Notes: a model not told the origin generated them from the letters alone. 64,000 bases of DNA from Nageia nagi (GCA_050084985.1 JBITNC010000001.1:100998001-101062000); one strand, 5' to 3'. Shown: positions 12,915-26,160, numbered from the stretch's first letter. A program made the numbers and translations.

Positions 12915-12925
12915 AAGAGGGAGGA
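12915..12925 (+). other. Polypurine tract of the copia element
   Basis: AAGAGGGAGGA lies immediately before the 3' LTR start TGTTGGGAAC. Confidence 0.88.
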
Positions 12926-13446
12926 TGTTGGGAACTTATCACACAATGTGAGATATTTTTCATGTTTTCCAAGTTTGCTAACTAGCTAGTACCTTACATA
13001 TCGACCATTTGGCTCTAAAATGTTAATTAGTTATCATCTAACTAGTTATGCCTATCTAATTGATATGTAACACACTAGCTAGACCTATATTTGTAATACC
13101 TTGATACTTAAAATCTTGAGGCATTTTATTTTTCTTTCTTATGCATTTTCATAATTTTTCTAGTTCTCCCTAAAGGATATGACATGTATATCACTTCTTG
13201 GGATCTATTACTAGGTTAGTGAGTTAGTAATTGAGTTAGTCTACTTATAATTATTAGTATGTGTGAGTGTAGTTTTACTTTTATCTGCATTTTATATCAT
13301 TATTATATTATTAAAGCTTCATACTTGAAGCTCATGGTCTATAATTGTGTTCATTACTATACTTGAGGTGTTCCTAGTTCAATTTATATGACTATTACTG
13401 TAATTCAGCTCCTTTTGGATTTACTACAAATAGTTTAAATTATTCA
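12926..13446 (+). repeat. 3' LTR of the copia element
   Basis: 521 bp, TGTTGGGAAC to TTATTCA, co-linear with the 5' LTR with substitutions only. Confidence 0.93.
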
Positions 13447-13589
13447 AGCCCCATGTCCTCCCTATTGGCATTGGGTAGCAACACATTGGGTAGCAACACA
13501 TTGGTTAGCAACACATTGGGCAGCATAGATTGCACCAATGATCCCATCATCAGCTATGATTACTGAAACTAAGGATCCATCTTCCCCAA

Positions 13590-14235
13590 CTATGATGATT
13601 GAGTTAGGGAAGAGTATTTCATTTCCATCACAATGTTGGTCATGGGTCCATTATTGCATTCATAAATACCTATAGTAAGAACCTCTTTAGATTCCCTAAT
13701 CATAGGGGGATGTTTTTCTTCTAGAGTCTTTAGAAACCAAACCTTTTGTGCAAGGAAAGAGCCCATAGCATGCCTAACCTGATTGCATGAGGAACAAAGG
13801 CAATTATTCATTTCAAACCAAATTTCTTGAACCCACTCCCCTAATTCATATTCAAGAGTTACAGTATTGAGTAGCAAAAATCAAATTCAACCATTATGTA
13901 GAATCTTGTTTTAATGAGTCTTGATCAAACTTTTATGACATTATTAGGAAAAATAAAATTCCTAAAGGAACTTGCAATGCCCTCAAAAACTTTTTGATGC
14001 CAAAATACAAAAGGAAAATTTGGGAAAGAGAACCAAATTAGAGCATTCATTAGCTTCTTAGCCTTAGAAGGATTGAATCCTAGTTGCCACTTATCCAAGA
14101 ATAATCCTCTCTTTCCATAAAACTAGGGCAAGATCAAAATATAGTCCTAATCTTTTGCATTATCAAAGATAAATATAATAAAATCATTTGGCATGGTGAT
14201 TACCACAATATTGCATTTGATTTTCTATTTGTACT
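13590..14235 (-). pseudogene. LINE (L1-type) ORF1 remnant, DUF4283 plus knuckle
   Basis: Minus-strand frames carry GLFLDKWQLGFNPSKAKK (about 14100), IWFSFPNFPFVFWHQKVFEGI (as IWFSFPNFPFVF then WHQKVFEGI) and FRNFIFPNN, matching the DUF4283 pattern of plant LINE-1 ORF1 proteins. Downstream, LGEWVQEIWFEMNNCLCSSCNQ (as LGEWVQEIWFE then MNNCLCSSCNQ) within 13590-13877 corresponds to the piece leading into the zf-CCHC_4 knuckle. The normal knuckle spacing is not fully kept. ORF1 proteins bind LINE RNA. Only a fragment with stops survives, without endonuclease or RT. It abuts the right end of the copia element. Confidence 0.7.
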
Positions 14236-14449
14236 TTACCCACTTGAGAACAAATTCAATATTTGGATGTGTATCATGTAATCTATAGACAAGAATGTAT
14301 CTATAATGTCAACTTTTTAAACTAAGTGTTTTTATTTCATATCTTTCATAAAATTGTATAAAAAGATCTATATCTCTGAAATCTATATGTTTTATGCAAA
14401 GTTCACTATTTAAGTTATTATGAATTGAAATATCTTCTAAAATTATCAT

Positions 14450-14690
14450 TTTTGTAATTACCATATTTTATCTTTGAAATCATAAATAAAAAATATTGTT
14501 GTTGTATTATCACTTCCAAATTTGCATTTCTACATTGATCATGTAGAAAACTACATTTCTACATTATCATTCCTACAATTATTGTTTTGAAATTATTATT
14601 TCTACAATTATAATTTTGAAATATCTTATAAATTATAATTTTTTATATTATCATTTTTGTAATTATCATTCTAAAATATTTTTATGATCC
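14450..14690. repeat. AT-rich degenerate short repeats
   Basis: Variants of 'atttctacaattat' and 'tttgaaatatctt' recur with irregular spacing. No coding sequence is seen in 14240-14945. Confidence 0.5.
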
Positions 14691-14949
14691 TACAACCAAA
14701 ATATTACACAACTTGTAAACTTTAAAATTTTATGTTGTTGGGGACTTAGATTATTGTTAATACTTTGGAAACTATAGTTACAAATATGTTGAGCCAAATG
14801 AACTCCTTCAAGCTTGAGTAAGCTTTTTCTAAAATTCAATGCATGCTCCTTCTCCTTCAAAAGGCCCAACAAACTCCCTAGAAGTGTCACACAGGTCTCC
14901 ATGTTCTACAATGCCTGAACGAATTGCCTCTAACTCTCAACATCAAATT

Positions 14950-15463
14950 TCACCTTTCAAAAATGATGTGCTCTCCTAGCACTCCAACATATGTCTTTAT
15001 AGTGTCTCAAAAATATTTAAAGTTTTCTTTTCACATTTGCATCTTACTTTCCCTTCATTTAAAATTAAACTCTTTGTTTCTCTTAATTTAATTTGCTTGT
15101 CAAATTAAACTAAATAAAAAAAAATTCCATATTTAATTTTTATTTCCTCCTTATTCCTTCTACTTAAAAATAAATTAAATCCACAAATATTTTTCTAGAT
15201 CCAAATTAAATTACATAATTAAAATATCTCAAACCTAAAATTTAATTCCTTCCATGGTGGAAATTCTATTCCAGGTGTCAAATCGATTAAGCCTATGGGT
15301 TATGGGCTTGCAAATCAACATTAATTAAATTTGTGCCTCATCTAAAATCAAATATCACACAAACAACCTAAAACACTATATATAATGCAAAATAACTCCA
15401 AATATTATCAATGCATGCTAAGATCCTCAAATGTCCCAACTCTTATGACTAAATTCTGTAATA
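14950..15463 (-). repeat. Leader sequence of LTR family Z, copy 1 (truncated)
   Basis: It matches the sequence next to Z copy 2 at about 19600-20000. Both have a long A/T-rich stretch followed by 'gcctatgggttatggg' (15290 and 19910). Read on the minus strand it lies downstream of the Z LTR, where the element leader belongs. Most of the leader, and any coding part, is deleted. Confidence 0.6.
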
Positions 15464-18325
15464 TGATGAGCTATTTCTAGGCTCACTCCTTAAATGTTCC
15501 CTAGGAGAGGGACATTTAGCTTCTAGCTTCTAAACTAGTCAACACAAGCTCAAACATGCACCAAATATGCAATGACTTACTAGGAATGAAAGATACAAAG
15601 TAAACTTGTAGAAAATACCTTCAAATCCCAACATCTAGGTATGATGAGCAATTACAAAATAAATGCAAACAAATATCTCCAATATTCTAATAACTTGATC
15701 AGGAGGCAAAATGATACTTCAACAATGTAAAAATGCTCCATAAACTTAACATCCTAGTTGGAGAGATGAAATAAAAATTGAACAATGAAAATAGCAGTTC
15801 AAATACAACATTACAACCAAGAAGGATAAATAGCAATTCAACAATGAAACAATGCTTCCAAATCCAACATCCAAGCATATGGAGACAAATAGCAATATTT
15901 TAATAATAAAAATTAATTGTATTGATAAGCAATGATAAAGCATAACTACAATATTTTTTTCAAACTATAGAGTCTGTACTAGGACTATCTTCTATAGGGT
16001 TATTTTGGATAGCTCTAGGGCCTCACCAATCCTAGAAGCAGTGAGGTAAGACTAGGTCTCTTTTGTAACAACTATGATGGAATCAGTAGTGTTCCTCTCA
16101 AGATGGCTAGTGTAAGTTCGAAGGTAGCCTCCTCTCCCCTTGATACCTCAAATGTAGGTCACCCAAGAAGTGGCTAAGATAAAGTCTCAAATCAATCTAA
16201 GATAAAGGGATTATGATACAATTTAACATATCTCATTATGGTTACAATTTCTCCTTTTATAGGTGAGGGTGATCATCCTTTAGTCTTGCATTGAGATGAT
16301 CTAACAATGGAGAGATGTGATTCGTATGCTCATGTATGCAACATCCAAAATGAGGAATCTTAGGATAAGTGAAATTGCATCCAAGGGCCAAGAAATCCAA
16401 TGTCCATGATATGTAAACCCTGCTCAAGATTTTTATTTTGGATATCACACTTTATTTATTCTAGTGCTTGTAAAAATAAAAATGCACACCAAATAAAGCA
16501 CACAAAATTATGTACACACATAGTTACCTTGGTTCGACCAAGGTGGTATACATATATAAAATAACAATCCATTATTATAGACTCCATTTTACAATATCAC
16601 TTGTAGGATCCTTCTTGCTTCACTCTTTTATTTGTCGAAGTCGAATCACATGATCATTGTAGGCTCTCCATTGAATCCTTTTCTTGAAGATGACTCTATT
16701 TCCAACAAAAGTCCTTGAGCATAGTTCCATATCTTTTATCCTAGGATGACATATTTAGAACTACTCTTTGTATTTTTTTTTCATCATGAAGATTATGTCA
16801 TCCAATTCTTTCTCCATGGCAATAATAAAATCCATGTTCTTTTTCTTCTTCTATGCAAGCTTGAAATGCACCTTCAATATTACTCCCATGATTTTGTTAT
16901 TTTTCATGGAGTTTACAATAAAATGGAGTCTTCTACATTCTTTTCAAATGTACACTAACTCCCTCTCATGAGGAAAACCCACTAAAAGGAATTAACTTTT
17001 TCCATACTCCATGTTCCCTTTTATAACATTAAGGGATTACAAATTTGGAGTTTATGGTTACATGATGATAAGATAATATCTATCATTTTTCCTTCTTTAC
17101 AATATGTTCTCTCACCCTTAAAACAATAATCTCCCTCATTTGTATTCATGGAACATTGTTTTGGCCTCCTATGGTTATATTCTCCTATTTTTTTGAATTT
17201 TGCAAAACTATCAAAATTACTTCTAGTGCCATTTTGTCATGACCATAATTCCAAATGTCATGAAATTTCATCCAAGTGTTCTTGGATAATTGTAGCTTAA
17301 TTAGTACAAAGTTCATACTTTAACTCGTTGGTATCTCTCATCATCATCATCAAGTTGCCTCCAACATAGATTTGCACCTAGTAGTTGTTAAAATTGACTA
17401 TCATGAATGCATAATAAGAATTTACCATTTTGTGAGCATCATAACATTCAATTTTTTAATCCAAATGCCTTAAATTTTTAATCACATGTTCAACATAATA
17501 CAAGTTACCAATAATTTAAATTTAAAGCTATTAATCAACTCGAGATGCTCTTGGTGAGTCCATCAATAGAGCCTTTTATGCATATTTTGCATTTTTTATA
17601 TTTCAAATTCAAATTTTGAAAAGCCATAACTTACAAATCATAGCTCCATTTTATTTATCATTTGAAGCATTGGAATCATGGAAGAGAGCTCTTTAATATG
17701 GAAAAGAATAATCAATAAAATTATAAACTTAAAAAATCACCTTTGTATAAGACTCTAAAATCCATTTTGAATCAGTCCAAGAGGGGGTGATAATGGAGCA
17801 CCTCATGATTAGTGCCATCATTCCATGTGTCAAGGAAGGAAAACATGCAATATTGGGATGCTCCCATTCCCAAGTTTCATGCTCTAATGTCATCCACTTG
17901 CCATGATATTTCCAACACCTAGTTCAATGTGTCAGGTCCATCCTTGGAGCTCCAAATGATCTCATAGTCGATGAAATCACTTGGGGGTATTCTCTACCTC
18001 AAAGATGGGAGAACTAATGACTAGATACATATTTAATATCAATATTACAATCATAAGGATAAAAAGTGAGATTAATATTCCATTTACAATTATAATTACC
18101 TTGGTATCACAAATACAACATTTATTGGTATTTTGGTAAATAACTAAATAAAAATAAATAAATAAATAAATCATTTATTCCATAATTAGAGATTTATTAA
18201 GTATCTAATTAGAATTTACATAATTTTGGCCAATTATACAAAAATAGCCTAAAATACTCTTAAATTAATGTTCCCATTTATCAAAGGTGTAATGGAAAAA
18301 GCACCCAAAAAATGAGGATATTACA
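15464..18325 (-). repeat. LTR of family Z, copy 1, split by a solo LTR
   Basis: On the minus strand it begins TGTAATATCC at 18325 and ends near CTCATCA at 15464. It is co-linear with copy 2 (21754-23254) and copy 3 (24126-25546) except for the 16407-17774 insertion. Without that and one duplication copy its length is about 1.49 kb, equal to copy 2 (1.50 kb). Confidence 0.85.
16407..17774. mobile_element. Solo LTR of family W inside LTR Z
   Basis: Copies 1 and 2 of LTR Z give filled and empty sites. In copy 1 the words GTCCA at 16402-16406 and 17775-17779 flank a 1368-bp segment starting TGATATG and ending GAATCA. Copy 2 has a single GTCTA at the same place. The TG...CA ends and 5-bp duplication fit a solo LTR. 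A related segment is at 53942-54530. No gene is inside; small plus-strand frames at 16746-16971 are not recognisable. Confidence 0.85.
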
Positions 18326-21300
18326 AGTCAAGCAATTTGAAAAATCTAATATTGCTAACATATTTTCTTGGCTGGTCTAAGAATCTTCATTCTTTGATGC
18401 AACAACCAATCATTAACCATGCCTTAGCTAAATACCTTTGATGCACAAGTCAAGATTTTGTATAGCTACCATGTGTTTCCCATGCCATGATGGTGCTCTT
18501 TTCCTCCAGGTAACCTTGAAGTCAAGAGTAGGTGCAAGAGCAAAGAGTGTTACCCAAGTTGTAGTTGTATATTCCTTCATAATCTTCTTAGCACCATCCA
18601 TATGTGTTTCCATTCTACATGACACATGAGCACTCATGAAACCTACCCATTAGTGTTTACTAACACTTTCCTTTGTAGTAGTTTTAGCTTTGATTTTGTT
18701 GTAATGGACAATCCTTATCACCATAATTGTGAAGATACTTCCTTCAAATATTGATTCCTCTTTGTCAATTATTATTGTACACCACATTAGATGTTTTCGT
18801 TATTGAAATTCATACATGTTTCTTCTCGAAATGTTGTTGTGTCTCTGTTTGGTATAGGATTTATGCCAACATCCTTCCAATGAGTTGTCCAAAGCTTTTT
18901 CACCTTATCCATAAACAATATTCTATTATTTCCAAAGTCTGTGAATAGGTAAATTGGCTTGTCTTCTTTATCATCTTCTGTATTTGAAATATTGTTGTTA
19001 TTAATTTTAAAATTACCAACAAACCTTAGAAATCTATCCTCCTAAGTGTTCCATTATCCCTTATAATGCAAATGTTGCTTTCATGAGGGACATTATCTTC
19101 ATGAGTCTTCATATTGTTGTAATGGCCAACATATCTATCCTCTCTTTTATTTTGGTGGATATTTTCTTGAACCCTCTTTGGGCCCTTAAAAAGAACATGA
19201 AGGCATTCTAAGTATCCTTCACATTCATCATTGGAAGCATCATCTCCTTGACTAGGTGTATCTTCATTAGCATGAATCTCATCAATACAAATCTCATCAA
19301 CACTTTTCTTGAGTAGTCATTTGTTGCTATGCCATTCCAAAAATTGATGAAATAAAATTTATTTTTTGAATAATTTTGATCATGTTTTGTATTCCATTAA
19401 TAGCTCATCTTCTATCTCAATTGGCAATTTAAGTCTTCATTCTACATGGCAAACAAATCGATGAAGAGGTACTCCAACTCTTTTAATTCTCTCCAGATGG
19501 AATGTGCAATAGTCAGGAGTATAAGTGCACCCATGGTCATCATTCAGATTGAAATATGAATGGGTTGAGTTCAAATCCATCATTTTGGCATAAATTCTTT
19601 CAAATTTTCTAATTTAGCCCATAGTAGAATATATAATTCCAAAAATACACCTTATCACTCCTATTTTATCTTGCTTGTCAAAATAAATAAATTAAATTTC
19701 CTAAAACTTCTACAAATAATTTTATTTTTCTCTAATGATAAAAATAAAAATATTTTTTATATTTTTCCAAATATTTATCCTAAAAAATATATATATTTTT
19801 GTATCTTTTTTCTCCATATTTCTCCTATTCGAAAATAATATGAAAATACTCAAATTACTCAAACATGGAATTTTGGTCCTACCATGATGGAATGAGATAA
19901 GTAAATTTTGAGCCTATGGGTTATGGGTCCAAAGAACAAACTTTAAATTTGTAAGTGTCTCCTTAAAGCTCAACGTTCACACACACAAGCTAAATGATGC
20001 AAAGCAAATTCTAAATTTTGAAATTTGGCCAAGATACCTTAAGGGATGAATTTTTACAATCTCATAGTAGATGGAGCTTCTTACGCTCCCAACATCTCAC
20101 TTCTAACCTCAAATATTAATCACAGCAACAAAATAACTCCCAATGTATCCTCCTTAGACTTTCTTGGTGTAGATACCATCATGAAATTTAGTCAATAACA
20201 ACAAATTGACTCCCTTATTTCCAACATCCTCCTTCCAGTGACTTGTGGCTTCAAGTTTGCCAAAAAATAGTGGTTAATATGTCCAAAAAAACCCTACAAA
20301 TTTATCAAGACTCATCTTTCATGATGAAAATGGTTTAATACTTACAAGTAATGATACTCATGATGCAAATCAAATACCTAATTAACCTCAATAAGCCAAC
20401 ACCCCACTTTAGGGGTCTCAAAAATGTAGCAAAAGTTTTGAAAAACCTCCAATAACTCAATGCCTAGTTTCTAATGAATTTGAAATGCAACAAAGAGTCT
20501 GAAAACTCTTCCAAAATCCCAATGTTAGGCCTTGAATGCCCTTAAAAGCTAAACTAACTTCAAAATAAATCTCAATTTTCTATTCTTGCCTCAAAATAGT
20601 CTCAAAATATAGCTAAAGCTTAGGAATCCTCCTCAATATGTCAATATCCACTTCAAGATAGCTCCAAAATGCAAATTGATCTTTGAGAATGCCATCAAAT
20701 TTCTAACATTTGGCTTAGGGGACCCTCAAAATGCAAATATATCCTTTGAAACAACTTTAGTATGCTAATGTTTGGTCTCAAATAGTCTTAAAAAGTAGAA
20801 TGAGCCTTCAAATTCCTCCAATGTACCAATGTCTAGCTTCATGTGGACTCTAAATGCAACTTGAACCTTTGAAAAACACTTAAAACTCTAATGAATGCCT
20901 CCCAAAGAGCTTAAAATGTAGAAACAAGCTTAAAATTACAAGTCATTCATGTTACATCCAACCTCTAATGACCTAGAAATACGATGTCTAGCTTCAAATA
21001 TTCCCAAAATGCAACTTTAGACACAAAAACCATCTCAAAATATTAGCATCTAACTTATGACGATCCCAAAATGTAGCTTTAGGCACTAAAATACCGTTAT
21101 AATACCAACATCCTCCTTAAAGGACCCTTAAAATGTTGAATGAGATAGAAAATAACTCCTAAAACACTAATGTCTAACTCTAGATGGGTTCAAACTCTCC
21201 AAACAATCATTATTCCTCCCTCGAACTCAAAAGTAAATCGAGATGAACTTCAACTTGAAAAAAAAATCAAATTTTTGAAAGTGTACCTTTTCAAGCTGAC

Positions 21301-21753
21301 CAGACCTCCTCAAAGCTTTATAATTTGAAATCAATTCCAAGAGATGTCCAATGACTTTCTAGAAGGATTATATGGGCTTCAAGATCCCTAATGACCTGCT
21401 CCAAGCATCCATATCCTCCAAAATTCCTTTGAAATGATCACTGTAATGCTAGGTCAAATCCTCTCTTTAGTAGGATAGCAAGAACTCTCTATAAATAGCA
21501 CTATGATCTAGAAGAATATCACAATAAGTCTTTTACAAATCCTCCAACAATATCCTTCAACAAAAACTTCTTAATTGTTACCTAGTAGCAAAGGAGAGAT
21601 CTCTAACTTTACTTAGTAATTATCCCATGTGTGATACCATTGTGATGTGGGTATCCCAATCTTTAATATTTCTTTAGCTCTAATTCGAAACCCTCCATGA
21701 ATGATATCCTTGATTCCCAATAGTATGGAAAAATCATGGCTCTAATACCATTA
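18326..21753 (-). repeat. Internal leader of Z copy 2, with degenerate tandem repeats
   Basis: Sequence downstream (minus strand) of Z copy 2. From about 20410 to 21200 some 11 degenerate units of about 60-75 bp repeat the theme 'caatgtctagcttca...ctcaaaatgcaa'. 19600-20000 is A/T-rich and shared with the copy 1 leader. 18330-19560 shows broken minus-strand frames, the longest at 18428-18637, with no recognised product. Confidence 0.6.
21738..21750 (-). other. Primer-binding-site-like motif of Z copy 2
   Basis: On the minus strand it reads TGGTATTAGAGCC, one base from the initiator-Met primer-binding site, three bases beyond the LTR end. It makes copy 2 a 5' LTR in minus orientation. Confidence 0.7.
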
Positions 21754-23254
21754 TGATGAATCATTTTTGAGATCACTCCTCAAACATGCCCTAGGAGAGA
21801 TATTTTTTTTCTAGAATTTAAACTAATACAAATAAGCTTAAACATGCACCAAATATCCAATAACTTACTAGGAATGAAAGATACAAAGTAAACTTGCAGA
21901 AAATACCTTCAAACCCCAACACTTAGCTATGATGAGCCATTACAAAATAAATGCAAGTAAATATCTCCAATATTCCAATGACTTGATTAGGAGGTAAACT
22001 GATACTTCAATAATGAAAAAATGCTCCGAAAACCTAACCTTACAGTTGGAGAGCTGAAATAAGAATTAAACAATAAAAAATGCATTCCAAATCTAATGTT
22101 GCAAATGGGAAGGATAAATAGCAATTTGATTATGAAATAATGTTTTCAAATCCAACATCCAAGCATAAGGAGACAAATAGCAATATTTCGATAATAAAAA
22201 GTAATTGTATTGTTATGTAATGATAAAGCATAATTATGATATTTTTCTAACCTACAAAATTTGTACCGAGATTATCTCCTATAGGGTTATTTCAAATGGC
22301 TCTAGGGCTTTACCAATCCCATAAGCAGTGAGGTAAGACCAAGTCTCCATTGTAGCAACTATGATAGAACTATCAATGTTCCTCTCAAGATAGCTAGAGT
22401 AAGTTTGAAGGTAGCCTCCTCTCCCCTCGATACCTCAAATGTATGTCACCCCATAAGTGGCTAAGATAGAGTCTCCACTCAATCTAAAATATATGATTTA
22501 TAATCAAATTCAGCATATCTCATGATGGTTACAAGTTCTCCTTTTATATGTGAGGTTTATCATCCTTTAATCTTGCATTGATATGATCTGATGATGGAGA
22601 GATGTGATTTATGTGCTCATGTATGCAACATCCAAGATGGAGAGCCTTAGGATAAGTGAAATCATATCTAAGGGCTAGGAAAGCCAATGTCTAAGAGGGG
22701 GTGATAACGGAGCACCTTGTTATCAATACCATTGGTCCATATGCCTAGAAAGGCCAATATGGGGTATTGGGATGCTCCAATGCCCAACATCCATGCTCTA
22801 GGGCCATCTACTTGCCTCAATATTATCAACACCTAGTTCAAAGTGTTAGGTCCATCCTTGGAGCTCTAAATGACCTCGTAGTTGGTGCAATCATTTAGGG
22901 GGATGCTCTACCTCTAAGATGGGAGAACTAATGATTGGAGATATATTTAATTCCAATATTAAATCATCAAGGCTAAAATATGCAAGACCTTGTTTAATAA
23001 AACTAATATTGCATTTATAATTATATTTGCCTTGGTATCACAAATACAACATTTATTGGTATTTTGGTAAATAACTAAATATAAATAAGTAAAAGGATTA
23101 TTTATTCTATAATTAGAGTTTTATTAATTCTCTAAGTGGAATTTACATCATTTTTACCAAATTATACAAAAAATAGCCTAAAACACTCCTAAATTAATGT
23201 TCCCATTTATCAGAGGTGAAATGGGGAAAATACCTAAATAATGGGGATATTACA
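21754..23254 (-). repeat. LTR of family Z, copy 2
   Basis: 1501 bp on the minus strand from TGTAATATCCCC (23254) to the end at 21754. Long stretches match copy 1, such as the 'aggaatgaaagatacaaagtaaac' region (15578 and 21871) and 'ggtccatccttggagctc' (17935 and 22850). Confidence 0.85.
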
Positions 23255-24125
23255 TGCATATCCATTGTAAATTAAACCTCCTCAAGGCTCAATGTTTTCT
23301 CTTAAGCCTTCATTATACCATTGGCAAGGCAAAAATATAGATAATTTCAAATTTTGACTTCCCTAAAAGCCAAACATTCACCTCCAAAATGAAGAATGAT
23401 TTCTCTAGAATGTAGACAAACCCTTAAATGGTCTGAAAAATGCCAAATATCCTTTAGATATTTCAAAAGTATCAAATAGTCTTCAAAATACCATCATTGG
23501 CCTCAAAATGGCCAAATGAACTCGAATCTAGGCCTCCTTAGCCCAAACGAACTACCTTTTTATCCTCAAACTCATATCTTGGCTCTTTAAAGCAATAATG
23601 AACCTCAAACTTGATGGGAAATAAACTAAATTTTGAAAATTAACACTCACTAAGCTAGATGATCCTCCTTGAAGCCTTTAAAATAAAAAATGTAATCAAG
23701 TCAGGTCCAACAAACTACTAGAAGGTGAGATCTATTCTTCTATACCTCTAATGCAGGCCTTCTAGTGATAAGATCCAATAGAAATGGTACTAAAACCTCA
23801 ACATCAACCCTCTAGTATCCAAATGAACCAAATCCAAGCTTCAAAATTATCTCTTCACCTCTAGATCTCATCTTAGATATCCTCAATTCTTTGATACCAC
23901 TATGATCTCAAGTCAATACCATTGTGATGTCTCACTCCTCTTTATATCTTCCATCAGGATGACAAGATCTCATCAACAACTTCTCTCTTGTAGGATGGAG
24001 AGATAACCCTCAGTCTTCTTCATAATAAACTCTAATAATCCTCTTTGAATTCTCCCTCCAGCAACTAAAAATTCCTCCAATATTTAAGCCGACAAGATAG
24101 CAAGATCTTGGCTCTAATACCATTG
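23255..24125 (-). repeat. Truncated leader of Z copy 3
   Basis: It resembles the copy 2 leader at about 21200-21750, including a shared passage ending in 'cctcaaagctttataatttg'-like text (21310 and 23670). It has a few degenerate repeat units at 23390-23560. It is cut off by Z copy 2, giving a head-to-tail LTR-leader-LTR-leader arrangement. Confidence 0.55.
24110..24122 (-). other. Primer-binding-site-like motif of Z copy 3
   Basis: The minus strand reads TGGTATTAGAGCC, identical to the motif next to copy 2, three bases after the LTR end at 24126. Confidence 0.7.
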
Positions 24126-25546
24126 TGATGAGCCTAACTTGGGGTCACTAAGATTTCTCCTAAATCCCTCAAGTCTATAACAACCAAAACTACCAAACAT
24201 GCCCTAAGAGAGGGATGTTGGCCTTCACAACTTTGGATCTCACCAATCAAGCTCTAATAATGAAAGTAAATCCAACATCTATATAAATATTGGTAATTAA
24301 CCATGAAATAACCAACAAATATCTAATGCAATAGTGATGGAAGCCAAATAGTATTGAAAGGACTAAATATGTACTAAGTATCCAATGTCCAAGCAAGGAG
24401 GGCAATTATCCAATAACACACTCACAATTATGCCATATATCCAACATCTAGATAATATGAGACAATAACAGGTATATAGAAAATAATGTAATTATTTTTG
24501 AATGTAGAAATAATAGTGAATCTTAATTACAATATTGATGCTAAAGATTGATGCTCCAAGGCTTGGTATCTGTAGTGTGGTGAAGCATTCACTAGGGCTT
24601 CCTTTGTTAGCAATTATGGTGGGATCTCATATACCCACTACTAGTATTATGATAATCTAGGGTAATGTGAATATCCCTAGATAACTAGCTGACAAGTTGG
24701 GTTGCACCAACCCCAAGTATGTGCCCACTTAAGTCTTGTATTGCATCCCACTATATGTACCTCACTCCAAAGAAGTGGAATTTTGGAAGAGACAAGATCT
24801 AACCAAGAAGAGAATACGTAACTATAATTGCATGTCTTTGGTCTTCTAGTAGTCCTCCTTATATAGATGAGGTAGCTTATCTTCTAATCATGTGTTGGGG
24901 TTAATCCAAGGGTGATCCATATGCTCTTGAGAAATGGGGAGTCTTAGGATGAGAGTTAACACATATAAGGACTCCTAATTGCAATATCTTTCAAAAGGGG
25001 ATTCCCAAGCACCTTGGGATACATGAAATCATCATTTATGCCTCCTAGTATGATGTTGGATCTTAGTCTCCTCCTTAGTGCTTCAAGATGACAAACAATG
25101 GTCTAATCCTATAAGAATGCCATGTACAAGCTAAGATGCCTTCTTTTTTCCTCGTGATGGGTGAAATCACCTAGGTTTGTGCTCTACCTCAAAAGGGGAG
25201 TAATTATGATAAGAGAGGCCCATTAATGCCAATATTACACTCATCAAGGTTGAATATATGTAACATTCCAGTAATGATGACTAATATTGCATTTACAATA
25301 TACATTTTCCTTGGTATTTTAATTACACAATTATTGGCATAAAAAATATAAAATAATTCCTAAAATGCTAAAATAGGCCCCAACATCCCATAATTGGAGT
25401 AATTAATTATTCTCCAAGTGGAATTCAACAATAATTGGGGATCAAATCTAATAAATTGCCAAAATTAATTAAAAATACTCCTAATCCAATATTCCCATTT
25501 ATCAAAGGTGAAATGGGAAAAAGGCCATAAAAATGGAGACATTACA
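24126..25546 (-). repeat. LTR of family Z, copy 3 (diverged)
   Basis: 1421 bp. Minus-strand start TGTAATGTCTCC at 25546. It shares the 'cccatttatcaaaggtgaaatggg' passage (as cccatttatcaaagg then tgaaatggg) with the ends of copies 1 and 2, and the 'gatgagcc' inner end. It is more diverged than copies 1 and 2 are from each other. Confidence 0.75.
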
Positions 25547-26160
25547 TCAAAGAAACCTAAATAAAAAAGAGTAATCAATACCAATCGCTTCACTTGAAAA
25601 GAACACATTCATCCAAGCTTGCATCATCCTTTTCAATCTTTAACATAAAAATAGGTATCCGATCATATATCAATAGGTGTGATTATTTCATGTTTCAAAA
25701 TTACCTTTTATTTTGTATGACATATAACAAGATCATCTAATGGGCAAAAATGCAAGGTATTACTAAAATTTTGTATCCTTTATCATTTTCAAATGTGGTC
25801 TTGTGTTCTCTCTCTTAACAACATCCCTAATAAGGGAAAATTGTACACACTAAAATTTGCATTTTAGCTTATTCAAAATGATTTTGTTTAAGGATTTTTT
25901 CCTACTTTGAATAAATCAAAGCACATTTAAATGAATTTATCTAATTTACCATTTTCTTTTATGCACATTGTTTTAAGTGAGTCTATCTAGACGAACTCAA
26001 AAGTAAATTTGTAAATTATTTTTACACATTTTAGTTCTTGAAAGATTCATATGCAATCATCATTATAATTCATCACAAGAAAATAATAATGCAAGATTAT
26101 CTTTCATAATCATAATAATATCATCAAAGTTGTTGAAAGAGCAAAGAACAAACCAAAAAG
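25547..26160. other. No feature recognised
   Basis: AT-rich DNA with no coherent frame on either strand and no repeat structure noticed. Confidence 0.5.

Larger units (their letters stand above)
8102..13446 (+). mobile_element. Full-length, inactivated Ty1/copia retrotransposon
   Basis: A complete structure is present: 5' LTR 8102-8622, initiator-Met-type primer-binding site 8625-8636, gag, protease, integrase, reverse transcriptase and RNase H in copia order, polypurine tract 12915-12925, and 3' LTR 12926-13446. The LTRs are both 521 bp and differ at roughly 70 positions by hand count (about 14%), so the insertion is old. Five-base flanks are AACCT and AGCCC. These differ by two transitions and may be a decayed duplication. 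Gag and pol have many stops and frameshifts. Confidence 0.93.

Noticed and set aside
16746-16971. Two overlapping 67-70-codon plus-strand frames
   Set aside because: They lie inside the W solo LTR, overlap each other and are rich in F and H from T-rich DNA. The matching region at 54.2 kb does not keep them open.
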